Assembly (NCBI GenBank): GCA_014385025.1
Contig: JACRTB010000005.1
Span: 62,001 to 126,000 of the forward strand
DNA from: Yanshouia hominis
GTDB taxonomy: Bacteria > Bacillota > Clostridia > Oscillospirales > Ruminococcaceae
Length of the DNA stretch: 64,000 nt
Direction of reading: 5' to 3'
Shown: one piece after another, positions 49,360 to 58,955 of the stretch
Position numbering within the stretch: position 1 is the stretch's first letter
Layout: each line of letters begins with the position of its first letter
Made by a program: the position numbers and the translations under genes
The notes under the pieces: model-generated
The model's input: the letters and a program-made list of their open reading frames with translations, nothing else
Database searches by the model: none
Told to the model about the DNA's origin: nothing

Positions 49360-50721
49360 TCATTCGTTGCGGGCGCCCGAGCGTTCCCATGAATCGAGCT
49401 TGCGGCGCAGGGAAAAGCGGGTCAGGCCCAGCAGGTCCGCGGCCTTTGAGAGGTTTCCCTCCGCGCGCCGCATCGCCTCTTCGATATAGCCGCGCTCGAT
49501 CCGCGCGATCTCTCCGGGAAGGTCGATCCCCTTCTCCCCCCAGCCCGCGGGCATGGGGGCGGATTCGGACGGCCGTTCCTCGAGCAGCGCGCCGCGTTCC
49601 AGCAGGTCTCCCTCGCAGAACAGGGCGGAGCGTTCGATGATGTTGCGCAGCTCCCGGACATTTCCCTTCCAGGAGTAGGTGAGAAGCTCCCCCGCAAAGG
49701 CCGGGGAGAGGGCGTGGATATTCTTGCCGAACTTCCGGCTGCACCGCTCCAAAAAGTGGCGGGCCAGCGGCAGAATGTCCTCCGGGCGCTCCCGCAGCGG
49801 AGGAATCTCGATCTGCATGACATTGAGCCGGTAGAAAAGGTCCTCCCGGAACTCCTTGCGGGCGATGGCCGCTTTGAGGTCCCGGTTGGTCGCCGCAATG
49901 ACCCGCACATTGACCTCGATATCCCGCAGGCCGCCGACCCGCTTGAACCTCCGGTCCTCCAAGAAGGTCAGGAGCTTGGCCTGCATCGAGAGGGGCATTT
50001 CTCCGATCTCATCGAGGAATACCGTCGAACCGTTGGCCAGCTCAAGCAGCCCCTTCTTCGTCTTGACCGCGCCGGTAAAGGCCCCCCGCTCATAGCCGAA
50101 AAGCTCCGATTCCAGCAGGTTTTCCGGGATTGCCCCGCAGTTGATCTTCACCATCGGCAGGCCGCAGCGCACGCTCTGCCGGTGGACGAGATTCGCCACG
50201 ACCTCCTTGCCGGTGCCCGTTTCTCCCCGGATCAGCAGATCCACGCTGTCGTTTTTGGCAATGACCCCGATCAGGCCCCGGATGCGGGAAATCGCGGCGC
50301 TTTCCCCGATCAGCTCATGGCGAGGGGCGCCGGCAAGGCCGAGGCTGCGCCGGGTGTTGAGCTGCTCCATGCAGCAGCGGATCAGCAGGTCGAGGGCGTC
50401 AAGGTCAAAGGGCTTCTGGATGTAATCGTACGCCCCGCGCTTGACCGCCTCGACCGCCTGAGAAACCGACCCGTAGGCAGTCATCATGACGAGTTGGATA
50501 TCGTCGTCGATCCGCTTGATCGCTTCGATGAAATCGATGCCCCGGTCCTCGCCGAGCCGGTTGTCAAGCAGCACAAAATGCGGGAAGAAGCGTTCCGCCA
50601 GCTCAAGCCCTTCCCGGATTCCCGCCGCCGTTTCGACCTCGTAGCCGAAGTCGGTCAGGCCCTCCCGCAGCGAAAGGCGGATCAGCCGCTCATCGTCGAT
50701 GACCAGAATCTTATACTTCAT
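49360..50721 (-). CDS. NtrC-type sigma54-dependent response regulator
   Basis: 453 residues from ATG 50721. It has a receiver domain with phosphoacceptor Asp in LLDNRLG (about residue 53), an AAA+ domain with Walker A GETGTGKE and the sigma54-contact loop GAFTGA, a Walker B segment in TVFLDEIGEMP, and a C-terminal Fis-type HTH (GNLSKAADLLGLTRFSLRR). The start codon lies inside the kinase stop region (ATGAAGTATAA), so they are translationally coupled. It requires sigma54 (RpoN); target promoters were not located. Confidence 0.94.
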   Translation of the reverse strand: MKYKILVIDDERLIRLSLREGLTDFGYEVETAAGIREGLELAERFFPHFVLLDNRLGEDRGIDFIEAIKRIDDDIQLVMMTAYGSVSQAVEAVKRGAYDYIQKPFDLDALDLLIRCCMEQLNTRRSLGLAGAPRHELIGESAAISRIRGLIGVIAKNDSVDLLIRGETGTGKEVVANLVHRQSVRCGLPMVKINCGAIPENLLESELFGYERGAFTGAVKTKKGLLELANGSTVFLDEIGEMPLSMQAKLLTFLEDRRFKRVGGLRDIEVNVRVIAATNRDLKAAIARKEFREDLFYRLNVMQIEIPPLRERPEDILPLARHFLERCSRKFGKNIHALSPAFAGELLTYSWKGNVRELRNIIERSALFCEGDLLERGALLEERPSESAPMPAGWGEKGIDLPGEIARIERGYIEEAMRRAEGNLSKAADLLGLTRFSLRRKLDSWERSGARNE

Positions 50722-52387
50722 CGGGAAGCTCCCTTTCAAACAAAATCGTAATGACGGTTCCGCGTCCCGCCTCGCTTTCGATCGAGAAGCTGCCGCCGTT
50801 CTGCGCCAGCAGGCGGGATACGATCATCAGTCCGCGCCCGCGCCCTCCAGGAGTCTGCCGCCCGCGTTCCGAAAGCAGTGAGCGGATCTCCTCGGTGGTC
50901 ATTCCGGCCCCGTCATCCGAAACGGTGAGGGCCAGCCCGTTTTCGCGGCGTCCGGCGGCAACCCGCACCGAACCGCCCGATCCGATCGCCTTGAAGCTGT
51001 TGTTGATCAGGTTGATGAGCACCTGCTTGATTTCCGCCTCGTCGGCGTAGAGGGCCAGCCCCTCTTCCGCGGCGAAGGAAAGCACAATCCGACTGTTTTC
51101 CGCCACCTTGGTATAGAGCAGCGAAATTTCATCGAAGAGCCGCGCGGCCGGAAAGCTCGTCTTGTGGCTGACCCGCTGCCGGGCAAGATTGAGCAGATTT
51201 TCGATCAGGAGGTTGATCCGGTCCACTTCCCCCACGATGCTGGAGCAGAGGGCACGGTCCCCTTCCCCGCTCAGGCGGCGCGCGATCACCTGAATGCTCG
51301 CCCGAATTCCGGCGAGCGGGTTGCGGATTTCATGCGCCAGATCGGCGGCCAGCTGTCCGGTGTAGGCAAGCTTTTCGCTTTCGCTGTACTTTTCTTCCAT
51401 CATCTTTTTATAGGTGACATCATCCAGCGTGCAGAGAGCGCCCCACTCAAAGCCGCCTGCATCGGTCAGCCTCCAGAGGCCGACCTCCAGATCCACCGAA
51501 CGGCCGGCCGCATCCTGAATGCGGATCGGATCGACCAGAAGCCTGCCGCTCGCCAGCCAGGAGGTCAGCAGCGCGGACAGCGCCTCCCCGGCCTCGCTGT
51601 GCCAGACGCCCGGTTCGAGCAAAGCCTTGGCCTTGGAATTGATGCAGAGCTGTTCCCCCGCAGCGTCGAAGGCCGCAACACCGATGGGCAGGTTTTCCAC
51701 AATGCTCTCGTTGAGCTGCTTGACCCGAAGAATCTCATCGGTGTGTCTCCGCAGGTCGGAAAGCATCCGCCCGAAGGCCTGGGAAAGCTCCCCGATTTCA
51801 TCGCCGCGGTGGATATAATACCCGAGCAGCTCAACCTGGCCGGCCCGCTGCGGCTCGCGGCTGACCTCGGCGCAGACCGCTGAGAAACGGCGGATCGGTT
51901 CCGAGATATTGGCCGCGACAAAAACGCTCGCCTGCACCGTCACCACCAGCAGGGCGACGGTGGCAAGCAGCAGATATTTTTGGGCGTCGATCAGCGAGTC
52001 GTAGAAGTCGCTGCGGTCAATGACATAGGAGAGCTTCCAGCCGAACGGGTTATCCTGGCGGGAGGAAAGCTCCCAGGGGGATTCCAGCGCTCCGCTTTCC
52101 GGACCGAGCAGCAGCACTTCCGCTTCGTCGCGAATCACGAGGCTGACGTCTCCGCGGCGGCGGCAGGCGTTAAGAATCCCCTCCCGTCCGGCGGACTCGC
52201 CGTACTCCCGAATTTCCCCTGTAATCGTTTCCAGAGTCAGGTCGGCGACGGCGGTCTGCTGCCCGAGCAGCGCGCGGTAGCTGTTGTAATAGAGCACCGA
52301 GCCGAACAGCGCGGTAAACAGCAGAAAGATCAGCAGAAACGGGTAAAAGATCCGGTTTTCGATGTTCATTCTAACGGGCAGCCGCAT
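50711..52387 (-). CDS. Sensor histidine kinase
   Basis: 558 residues. Two membrane segments (about 13-35 and 137-158) flank an extracytoplasmic sensor domain. HAMP, a PAS-like domain (about 240-330) and HisKA with phospho-His in HEIRNPLAG follow. The ATPase has NLINNSFKAIG, DDGAGM and GRGRGLMIVSRLL. It overlaps the symporter gene upstream by 17 bases. With a transporter and an NtrC-type regulator it resembles solute-sensing systems in which the symporter may take part in signalling. Confidence 0.93.
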   Translation of the reverse strand: MRLPVRMNIENRIFYPFLLIFLLFTALFGSVLYYNSYRALLGQQTAVADLTLETITGEIREYGESAGREGILNACRRRGDVSLVIRDEAEVLLLGPESGALESPWELSSRQDNPFGWKLSYVIDRSDFYDSLIDAQKYLLLATVALLVVTVQASVFVAANISEPIRRFSAVCAEVSREPQRAGQVELLGYYIHRGDEIGELSQAFGRMLSDLRRHTDEILRVKQLNESIVENLPIGVAAFDAAGEQLCINSKAKALLEPGVWHSEAGEALSALLTSWLASGRLLVDPIRIQDAAGRSVDLEVGLWRLTDAGGFEWGALCTLDDVTYKKMMEEKYSESEKLAYTGQLAADLAHEIRNPLAGIRASIQVIARRLSGEGDRALCSSIVGEVDRINLLIENLLNLARQRVSHKTSFPAARLFDEISLLYTKVAENSRIVLSFAAEEGLALYADEAEIKQVLINLINNSFKAIGSGGSVRVAAGRRENGLALTVSDDGAGMTTEEIRSLLSERGRQTPGGRGRGLMIVSRLLAQNGGSFSIESEAGRGTVITILFERELPDEV

Positions 52388-53843
52388 CTCGTCCCTCCTT
52401 TGGGCTGGTCAGCCTCGAAACAGCCAGAAAGGCCGCACAGCTCAGGATGGTCGCCGGGAAAGCGGCATGAAAAGGAAGAATCCCCCTCCAATACGCCGGA
52501 TAGAAGGCGGCCAGTCCGGCCAGCCCCGCAAGGATTCCGGCCCAGACGCCCTTGGCGGTCGCCCTGCGGTAAAAAAGTCCCCCGTAGACGGTTGAAAAGA
52601 GGGTCGCGCCAAAGACACCCCAGAGATCGCCGCCGTAGGTCAGCAGGCTCGCGGGCGGATGGATCGAGAGAAGCAGGGAAAGGGTTCCGCCCACCAGCAC
52701 GCTCACGCGGGAGAGGAAAAGGAGCGCCCGCTCGCCCAGCCGGTCCCCGCACAGCGTATTGACGATATCATAGGAAAAGGATGAGGCGATGATCAGCAGC
52801 TGTGAGTTCGCGGTCGAAATGCAGGCTCCGATCACCGCAAAGAGGAAAAATCCGCTCCACGCCCCATACAGCAGGTTGTTGATGACATAGACGAAGATTT
52901 CGTCGGTTTCCCGCACCTCCTCAAGGGTCGGGAACATCACCCGCATTCCCAGTCCGATCTGCAGGAAGGCAAAATAAAGCAACGCCAGCAGCGCAAGGGA
53001 AAGCAGAATCATCCTCCGGGAGGTGCGGGCGTCCTTCGCGGCGATGATCCGCACCATATACTGCGGGTTGGCCGCAAGGCCCAGCCCCCATCCGAAAAAC
53101 ATGGTGATGCTCATCATCGGGGCAAATTTTCCCTTTCCGAAAAGACGCAGGAGGTCCCCCGGGTCGGTCGCATACTGCATCGATGGGTAGGCCATTCCGC
53201 TGATCTGCGCCGCCTCCCGGTGGATCGCGCCGATCCCGCCCGCCTGAAAAACCACCATAATAAACACCATTGCGGTGCCGAGGAAAAGAGTGATCAGGTT
53301 GAAGGCGTCGGTCTGCGCAACGGTATGAAATCCGCCGAAGGTTGCGTAGAGGATAAAGAGGTAGATCAAAAGGATCGAGATTCCATAGGGAATATCAAAA
53401 AGCGAGGAGGCCACCAGCCCAAAGCCCCGAATCTGAATCACCAGATAAAAAATGTAGGTAAAAATCATTACCACTGCAACGAGGACCTGAAGCCCCTTGG
53501 AGCCAAAACGCTTGCGAAACAGCTCCGGGATGGTCAGAATATCGTTGCGGTAAAGCTGCCTGCTGAGACAGACAAGAAAAATCGCCCCGATGTACCATGG
53601 GATTACCGAATAGACCAGAGCGGCATATCCGCTCTCAAAGACGCTGCCGGTGAAGCCCAGCACCGTCGCGGCCGAAATCCAGGTTCCGGCAAAGGTCATC
53701 ATGCACCGGACCGTGCCGAGCTGGCGTCCGCCGAGATAAAACTGTCCGGGGGTATCCCCCCGGTGGAAGCTTCGCTTGCCGATCCAGACGAGCACCGCCG
53801 AATAGACCGTGAAGTAAATCAGGTAGACCAGCGTTTTATTCAA
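52371..53843 (-). CDS. Sodium:solute symporter (SSS family)
   Basis: 490 residues with about thirteen helices. SSS features are the N-terminal FYLGGRQLGTVRCMMTFAGTW region, TIPELFRKRFGSKGLQ after helix three, and STANSQLLIIASSFSYDIV (Na2-site Ser/Thr). First gene of the symporter-kinase-regulator operon. The substrate (amino acid, sugar acid or short-chain acid) is not determinable. Confidence 0.92.
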   Translation of the reverse strand: MNKTLVYLIYFTVYSAVLVWIGKRSFHRGDTPGQFYLGGRQLGTVRCMMTFAGTWISAATVLGFTGSVFESGYAALVYSVIPWYIGAIFLVCLSRQLYRNDILTIPELFRKRFGSKGLQVLVAVVMIFTYIFYLVIQIRGFGLVASSLFDIPYGISILLIYLFILYATFGGFHTVAQTDAFNLITLFLGTAMVFIMVVFQAGGIGAIHREAAQISGMAYPSMQYATDPGDLLRLFGKGKFAPMMSITMFFGWGLGLAANPQYMVRIIAAKDARTSRRMILLSLALLALLYFAFLQIGLGMRVMFPTLEEVRETDEIFVYVINNLLYGAWSGFFLFAVIGACISTANSQLLIIASSFSYDIVNTLCGDRLGERALLFLSRVSVLVGGTLSLLLSIHPPASLLTYGGDLWGVFGATLFSTVYGGLFYRRATAKGVWAGILAGLAGLAAFYPAYWRGILPFHAAFPATILSCAAFLAVSRLTSPKEGRDAAAR

Positions 53844-54312
53844 AGCGGCATCCCTCCCTGCTTAACTGGTTTTATCCTACCCTGAAAGGAGAAACTTGTC
53901 AATCAGGAGGAGGATATGCCCGCGGACCAGAGCGGCGCACAAAGTCGTGACTGCCGGGCCGGCCGGAGGCTTGGGCAGGTCCCGCCGGAGCCGGCCGCCG
54001 GCAAGCGTCTCAAGGGGCGTCGAGGCTTCCGCCCGCCCCACCTGCCCCACGGCCATAAAGGGACGGTCTCCGCTCTGCCGGCGGCTTTCCATCGTCGAGA
54101 GCACTGCTGACGGCCCGCTTCGTCCGTCGCTGAAAGAAAAACATTTTCACGGGACCCCTTCTCCGGAAAAGCCGGCGGTTTTCCTTTCTGATCAAGGCAG
54201 CGCCTTAAGGGAAGACCATCGATGCTCCGGCTTTTCCCCTGCTTTCGCAGAGGAAAAAAGCGTGCCGCAAAATGCGGAAGCCCGCATTTTGCGGCACACC
54301 AATTCCGACCCG
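53844..54312. other. Intergenic region with terminator; no gene supported
   Basis: A strong AGGAGGAGG precedes ATG 53916 on the plus strand, but the 64-codon frame is Arg/Pro-rich and looks like an antisense shadow. The minus-strand frame across it is no better. The only clear element is the terminator at 54253-54297. Confidence 0.5.
54253..54297 (-). terminator. Terminator after the thioesterase gene
   Basis: A perfect 16-bp stem (54262-54277 with 54282-54297, GTGCCGCAAAATGCGG) around a four-base loop. On the minus strand it is followed by GCTTTTTT. Ends the thioesterase/AbrB transcript. Confidence 0.9.
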
Positions 54313-54693
54313 TCAGGATTTCTTTCCGGCCTTTTCTCCGATCCGCTCATTTGAGATCATGATGCGCAGGTGAGACCCTTCGCCGCACTTTCCCTTTTCG
54401 TCGTTCACCTCAATATCGAACCACATTTTGCGCCGCTCGATGCTGCGCAGCTTCGCGGTTGCGCTCACCTTCATTCCAACGGGGGTAGGGGCAAGATGGC
54501 GGCAGTGAATCTCAGCGCCGACGGTGTTCATCCCTTCGTCGAGATAGGCCTTGGCCAGCTCCAGGGCCGCGGCCTCCATCAGGGCGACCATATTGGGAGT
54601 CGAAAGAATTTTCGAACCCGCGCCGCCGATCCGTTTGGCGGTCATTTCATCGGTCACGGTCCATGTCAGGGTGTACTCGGTTGGCTTTTCCAT
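54313..54693 (-). CDS. FlK-like thioesterase (hotdog fold)
   Basis: 126 residues. It resembles fluoroacetyl-CoA thioesterase-type proteins: LSTPNMVALMEAAALELAKA (helix of the hotdog fold with a catalytic Glu position), the VGAEIHCRHLAPTPVG strand and GEGSHLRIMI at the C-terminus. It hydrolyses acyl-CoA, or removes a toxic acyl group. It lies 33 bp after an AbrB-family transporter on the same strand, so the pair may handle one acid. Confidence 0.82.
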   Translation of the reverse strand: MEKPTEYTLTWTVTDEMTAKRIGGAGSKILSTPNMVALMEAAALELAKAYLDEGMNTVGAEIHCRHLAPTPVGMKVSATAKLRSIERRKMWFDIEVNDEKGKCGEGSHLRIMISNERIGEKAGKKS

Positions 54694-54726
54694 CAGGGAT
54701 TCCTCCGATTCAGTTTGAAGTTTGGT

Positions 54727-55800
54727 TTAGAAGAAGCGCAGAATCAGCGCAAAAATCTGCGGGAAAACCGCCATTACCGTAATGAGGCGGCAGATTTGCA
54801 GCACAATGAGGTTCGGGCTGTTCACCCCCATGTCGGCGGCGATGAAAGCCATTTCGGTCGCCCCGGCCGGCGAGGCGGAAAGCATTCCCTCCCGATTGGA
54901 GAGGCCGAACAACCGGTGAACCAGCCGGCCCGTCAGCACACAGTTGAGGATGTATCCCACCATCAGCAGGAGGGCGGGCAGAACAAGATACCGCAGCTCG
55001 AGAACGTCCTCGCGCGCGATGCTGCTGCCGATACAACAGCCCGAAAGGAGCTGCGCAATCCTGCGCAGCCAGAGCGGGCAGTGCGCCCGGGGGTAAATTC
55101 CGATCTTGAAAAGCATGGCGAAGATCATCGAGAAGGTCAGCGTCCCCGCCGAAATGCCGAGCCAGCGTCCAAAAATCCCCCCCGCGGCGGATACCGCCAA
55201 GGTGAGCAGCAGAGAAGACGCCGTCCCGGTATGGCCGTCGGAGGAACCCGGCTTGGAAGCCGCCGTCCGCTCCGGCGCCGCCCCCCTGTCATTCTTTCGG
55301 GCATCGGCGCGGTCGATCATGACGATAATCCCCGGCAGGGCGCCGATTCCAAAAACCATGCGCACAAACTGGAGGACCGCCACCTTCGGCACATCCGCGC
55401 CCATATCCATCGCGATCAGGGGCGTATCGCTGACTCCGCCCGGCATCGAGCAGAGCAGCGAGGTGAGCAGATCGAGCGGGGTCGTCCACCAGATCAGGAA
55501 GCCCATCAGCAGATTGGTTGCCAGAAAACAGCCGATCACCACCGCAAAGGGTCTGGCCACCTGCGGCAGATGACGAATGTCCTCCCGGGTGATGCCGCAT
55601 CCGAGAAAGGCGCCCGTCGTAATCTGCGCCGCCAGCTTGGCATTAGCAGGCATCAGCGCGCTGCCGAAGCATAAATTGAGCAGGGTCGAGCCGCAGATCG
55701 CGCCCACCAAAATTCCTGCCGGCACCTTCTTTTTCAGCATCAGCCAACCGCAGCAGCCCCCAGCCAAAAGGGTCAGCAGCACCTTACCCCACACAACCAT
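54727..55800 (-). CDS. AbrB-family membrane protein, second copy
   Basis: 357 residues with the same two-repeat plan as 36257-37303: CGWLMLKKKVPAGILVGAI and FGRWLGISAGTLTFSMIF start the halves, and CSMPGGVSDT and ASPAGATEMAFIAADMG are the conserved motifs. The two copies share the pattern but are clearly diverged, so they are not a recent duplication. Operon with the thioesterase. Confidence 0.86.
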   Translation of the reverse strand: MVVWGKVLLTLLAGGCCGWLMLKKKVPAGILVGAICGSTLLNLCFGSALMPANAKLAAQITTGAFLGCGITREDIRHLPQVARPFAVVIGCFLATNLLMGFLIWWTTPLDLLTSLLCSMPGGVSDTPLIAMDMGADVPKVAVLQFVRMVFGIGALPGIIVMIDRADARKNDRGAAPERTAASKPGSSDGHTGTASSLLLTLAVSAAGGIFGRWLGISAGTLTFSMIFAMLFKIGIYPRAHCPLWLRRIAQLLSGCCIGSSIAREDVLELRYLVLPALLLMVGYILNCVLTGRLVHRLFGLSNREGMLSASPAGATEMAFIAADMGVNSPNLIVLQICRLITVMAVFPQIFALILRFF

Positions 55801-55892
55801 GTCAAATTCCCCCGCCGCCGTCTTATAATTACTTTTATTTTACACCATCTTAACCGGGCGCGCAAGAGATAGAAACGGCCGCAGAAGAAAGT

Positions 55893-56717
55893 TCAGCAGG
55901 TCCGGTGGAAGGCCGCTCCCACCGCGGAAAAAGCGGCAAAGGCGGCAAGATTCACCATCACGACGCTCGCCCCCGCCGGGAGGGAATAAAGATACGAAAG
56001 CACCAGTCCGGCGGCAAAGCAGAAGACCGCCGCTCCCGCCGAGCAGAGCACCACCCCGCGAAAGCTCCGGAACACCCGCATCGCGGTCAGCGCCGGAAAA
56101 ATGACAAGGCTTGAAATCAAAAGCGCTCCCATCATTCGCATTCCCACCACCACCGTCACGGCGGTCAGCATCGCGAGCAGGGTATTGTAAAATCCGACCC
56201 GCACGCCGGTCGCGCGGCCAAAGGCCTCGTCAAAGGTAATGGCAAAGATGCGGTGGTAGCAGAAGAGATAAAGGAAGAGCACCACCGCTGAAAGCGCCGC
56301 CGAGAGGGCCACGTCGGAGGAGCTCATGGCAAGGATGCTGCCGAAAAGGTAGCCGTTCACGTCCGCGTTCATTCCCGAAGAAAGGGAGGTCACGATCAAT
56401 CCGGCGGCCAGCGCCGAGGATGAAATCAGCGCGATCGCCGCATCCCCGTTGATCGAGCTTGAGGAGCTGATGCGCAGCAGCAGGAAAGCCGCGAGCATCA
56501 CCACCGGAACCGCTACCGCAAGCGGTGCGATTCCCAATACCAGCCCGATCGAAACGGCGCCGAAGCCGACATGCGAAAGGCCGTCGCCGATCATCGAATA
56601 GCGTTTGAGGACCAGACTCACTCCCAGCAGGGCGAGGCAGAGGGCGACAAGGGTGCCGCAGAGCAGGGCGCGCAGCATAAAGCCGTAAGAAAACATCTCA
56701 CGCAGCGTTTCAGGCAT
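55893..56717 (-). CDS. znuB: Zinc ABC transporter permease
   Basis: 274 residues from ATG 56717 (AAGGAGGGG upstream). ABC-3 family permease with about eight helices. The motif SMIGDGLSHVGFGAVSIG and the GMRMMGALLISSLVIFPALTA loop are typical. With ZnuC and ZnuA it imports zinc (manganese cannot be excluded). The gene overlaps znuC by eight bases. Confidence 0.92.
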   Translation of the reverse strand: MPETLREMFSYGFMLRALLCGTLVALCLALLGVSLVLKRYSMIGDGLSHVGFGAVSIGLVLGIAPLAVAVPVVMLAAFLLLRISSSSSINGDAAIALISSSALAAGLIVTSLSSGMNADVNGYLFGSILAMSSSDVALSAALSAVVLFLYLFCYHRIFAITFDEAFGRATGVRVGFYNTLLAMLTAVTVVVGMRMMGALLISSLVIFPALTAMRVFRSFRGVVLCSAGAAVFCFAAGLVLSYLYSLPAGASVVMVNLAAFAAFSAVGAAFHRTC

Positions 56718-57414
56718 GGTTTTCCCCTCCTTCCAGGCGGCGCAGCGCATCGCTCTCAAAGTATTCCCGCACCCCTCCGAAGAAGGCGCGGCTGGTCGCC
56801 ATCTGCAGCACCTTGTTCGCCCGCCGGACCGAGGCAAGGTCGTGCGAAACCATCAAAACCGTTACCCTATGGCGGCGGTTGAGGTGATCGATCATATCGT
56901 AAAGCTCGGCCGAAGCCCCGGGGTCGAGAGCGGCGGTCGGTTCGTCGAGCAGGAGCAGCCGGTCCGCGGCGCAGAGGGCGCGGGCGAGCAGCACGCGCTG
57001 CCGCTGTCCTCCCGAAAGGGCCCGAAACGACCGGCCGCGCAGGTTTTCCGCACCGATGCGGCGCAGCATTTCGGCCGCGCGGTCCTTCTGTGCGGCGGTG
57101 TAAAAGGGCCTCCAGCCGCCCGATCCGATGCAGCCCGACAGGACCACCTCCCAGACCGAGGCGGGAAAATCCCGCTGCACCGGGGTCTGCTGCGGCAGAT
57201 AGCCGATCTCCCTTGGGGAAACCCCATGATAGGAGATGGACCCCGACTTCGGCTGCGCCAGCCCGAGCAGGCCCTTGATCAGGGTGCTTTTCCCCGATCC
57301 GTTCGGCCCGACGATGCAGAGATAATCCCCCTCCTCCACCGAAAAGGAAAGGTCCTCCACCGCAATCTGGCTTCCGTATCCCATGGTCAGATGGCTGCAC
57401 TCGATCATCGCCAT
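56710..57414 (-). CDS. znuC: Zinc ABC transporter ATPase
   Basis: 234 residues. Walker A VGPNGSGKSTLIKG, signature LSGGQRQRV, Walker B LLLLDEPTAALDP and switch His in MVSHDLASV. It overlaps the end of znuA by one base and the start of znuB by eight, so stoichiometric expression is expected. Confidence 0.93.
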   Translation of the reverse strand: MAMIECSHLTMGYGSQIAVEDLSFSVEEGDYLCIVGPNGSGKSTLIKGLLGLAQPKSGSISYHGVSPREIGYLPQQTPVQRDFPASVWEVVLSGCIGSGGWRPFYTAAQKDRAAEMLRRIGAENLRGRSFRALSGGQRQRVLLARALCAADRLLLLDEPTAALDPGASAELYDMIDHLNRRHRVTVLMVSHDLASVRRANKVLQMATSRAFFGGVREYFESDALRRLEGGENHA

Positions 57415-58340
57415 CAGTTCAGTCCCTCCCGCAGATTTTGCGCATTTCGCTTCATCAGTGACAGATAGCTTTCCCCCGCGGCCAGCTCATCCTTTGAGAG
57501 GTTATGGCAGGAATGCAGCAGCAGAAGCTTCGCGCCCGTTTCCTGCGCGATCGAGCGCGCAACCTTCGGATCGGTCAGCTCCTCATAATAGACCGCCGGA
57601 AGGTGGTCCTCCCGCACCCGGCCGATCACCTCCGACACCGCCTTGGCCGAAGGCTCGGTTTCCTCCGAACAGGAGTCATAGGCGGAATAGGCGGTCAACC
57701 CGTACTCCGCGGTAAAGTAGTGAAAGGCAAACCGCCCGCCGAATACCAGCTCCCGCCGCTTGGCCTGCGACACAACCGCGCGGATCTCGCCGTCAAGCGA
57801 TTCCAGTTCGGCCAGATAGCGTTCCCCGTTGGCGCGGTAGGCTTCCGCCCCCTCGGGGTCCGCCTCGCAGAGCGCCGAAACGACGGTGCGCACCATGATC
57901 ATCGCGTTGACGGGGCTGGTCCAGATGTGCGGATCAAAGGGATGGGCATGTCCCTCCTCTTCATGCTCCTCCGCGAGCAGCGCCACACCCTGCGAAAGGT
58001 CCACCGCCCGCACCGTGTCCGGGAGGTCCCCCGCAATCAGCTTTGCCGCCCATGGCTCCATCGCGTCCCCGGTGTAAAGCAGCAGGTCGCTCTTGGAGAT
58101 GCCGGCGATGTCGGCCGGGGTCGGCTCAAAGGAGTGGCTCTCCACACCAGGCGGCAGAAGGAGGGTGATCTTCGCCCGGTCCCCCGCGATTTCACGGGCA
58201 AAATCGTACTGCGGGAACAGCGTGGCATAAACGGTCAGCTTTTCCTTCCCCGCCGGGGAGGAAGCGGCGGGCGCCGGAGCGCAGCCCGTGAGAGCCAGCA
58301 GAGCTGCCGCACAGAGCGCCGCCAAGATTCGCTTTATCAT
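57414..58340 (-). CDS. znuA: Zinc-binding lipoprotein
   Basis: 308 residues from ATG 58340 (AAGGAG). It has a signal peptide with lipobox LTGC, then the cluster A-I fold. Metal ligands are likely His in PGVESHSFEPTP, His in FDPHIWTSP and a later His in RFAFHYF, with a His/Glu-rich loop EEHEEEGHAHP before the second ligand. That loop is a mark of zinc rather than manganese binders. The gene overlaps the zur stop by two bases. Confidence 0.92.
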   Translation of the reverse strand: MIKRILAALCAAALLALTGCAPAPAASSPAGKEKLTVYATLFPQYDFAREIAGDRAKITLLLPPGVESHSFEPTPADIAGISKSDLLLYTGDAMEPWAAKLIAGDLPDTVRAVDLSQGVALLAEEHEEEGHAHPFDPHIWTSPVNAMIMVRTVVSALCEADPEGAEAYRANGERYLAELESLDGEIRAVVSQAKRRELVFGGRFAFHYFTAEYGLTAYSAYDSCSEETEPSAKAVSEVIGRVREDHLPAVYYEELTDPKVARSIAQETGAKLLLLHSCHNLSKDELAAGESYLSLMKRNAQNLREGLN

Positions 58341-58753
58341 AATTTCTCCTTTTTTTCGGCCGCGCATTTGCCGCACAGGCCGTACAGCACAATTTTGGAG
58401 GGATCGAGCAGGAAGCCGTGGGTTGCCTTCAGATGCTCGGCCATCCCATCGATGTAGCTGCACTCAAGGTGCAGCAGCGCGCCGCAGCAGGCGCATTTGA
58501 GGTGGTAATGGAAATGACATTCCCCGGCCTGATACTGATAACAGGCGCTCTCCCCCTCGCCCAGCGGGAACTTGCGCACCGTCCCCTGCTCGACCAGACG
58601 GTCGAGGCATCGGTAAACGGTCGCCTTTCCAACCGGGTTTCCTTCTTCCGCCAGATATCTGGAAATTTCCTCGGCGGTGAGGTGCCGGTCCCCCAGTCGT
58701 TTGAGCAGCGAAAGCACCAGCGTCCGCTGGCGCGTCCGGTATCCTTCAGCCAT
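58337..58753 (-). CDS. zur: Fur-family zinc uptake regulator
   Basis: 138 residues from ATG 58753 (AAAAGGAG upstream; the open frame starts at 58786). It has a winged helix with GNPVGKATVYRCLDRLVEQG and a C-terminal metal domain with CHFHYHLKCACCGALLHLEC, giving the Cys4 structural zinc site (CACC and the C-terminal CGKC). First gene of zur-znuABC, so the operon is probably autorepressed by Zur-Zn. No clear Zur box could be drawn in the 58754-58850 gap. Confidence 0.9.
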   Translation of the reverse strand: MAEGYRTRQRTLVLSLLKRLGDRHLTAEEISRYLAEEGNPVGKATVYRCLDRLVEQGTVRKFPLGEGESACYQYQAGECHFHYHLKCACCGALLHLECSYIDGMAEHLKATHGFLLDPSKIVLYGLCGKCAAEKKEKL

Positions 58754-58898
58754 GTCCGCTCCTTTTCTTTCCGATCGTTCCGTCATTTGAATTTGAGTTT
58801 CGGTTTCATATTTTACTACCCAAAGAGGCGTCTGTCAAGCCTTTTTCGATGACTGGCATACGGTCCGCCCCATGGGAAAAGCCTTCGCCCCAATCTCC

Positions 58899-58941
58899 AA
58901 AAAGAGTCGCCGCGAAGCGCTCCCCTGCTTCGCGGCGACTC
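58899..58941 (-). terminator. Terminator of the SpoIIQ-like gene
   Basis: A perfect 15-bp stem (58904-58918 with 58927-58941, GAGTCGCCGCGAAGC), followed on the minus strand by TTTTTGG. It starts 14 bases past the stop of the peptidase gene. Confidence 0.9.
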
Positions 58942-58955
58942 TCTTTCAATTCCTG

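Noticed and set aside
53916..54110. Plus-strand ORF with a very good ribosome-binding site (AGGAGGAGG)
   Set aside because: Arg/Pro-rich content without any protein-like pattern; the purine-rich stretch is probably accidental.
54370..55674. Plus-strand frame opposite thioesterase and AbrB genes (434 codons)
   Set aside because: His/Arg/Gln-rich shadow of two well-supported minus-strand genes.
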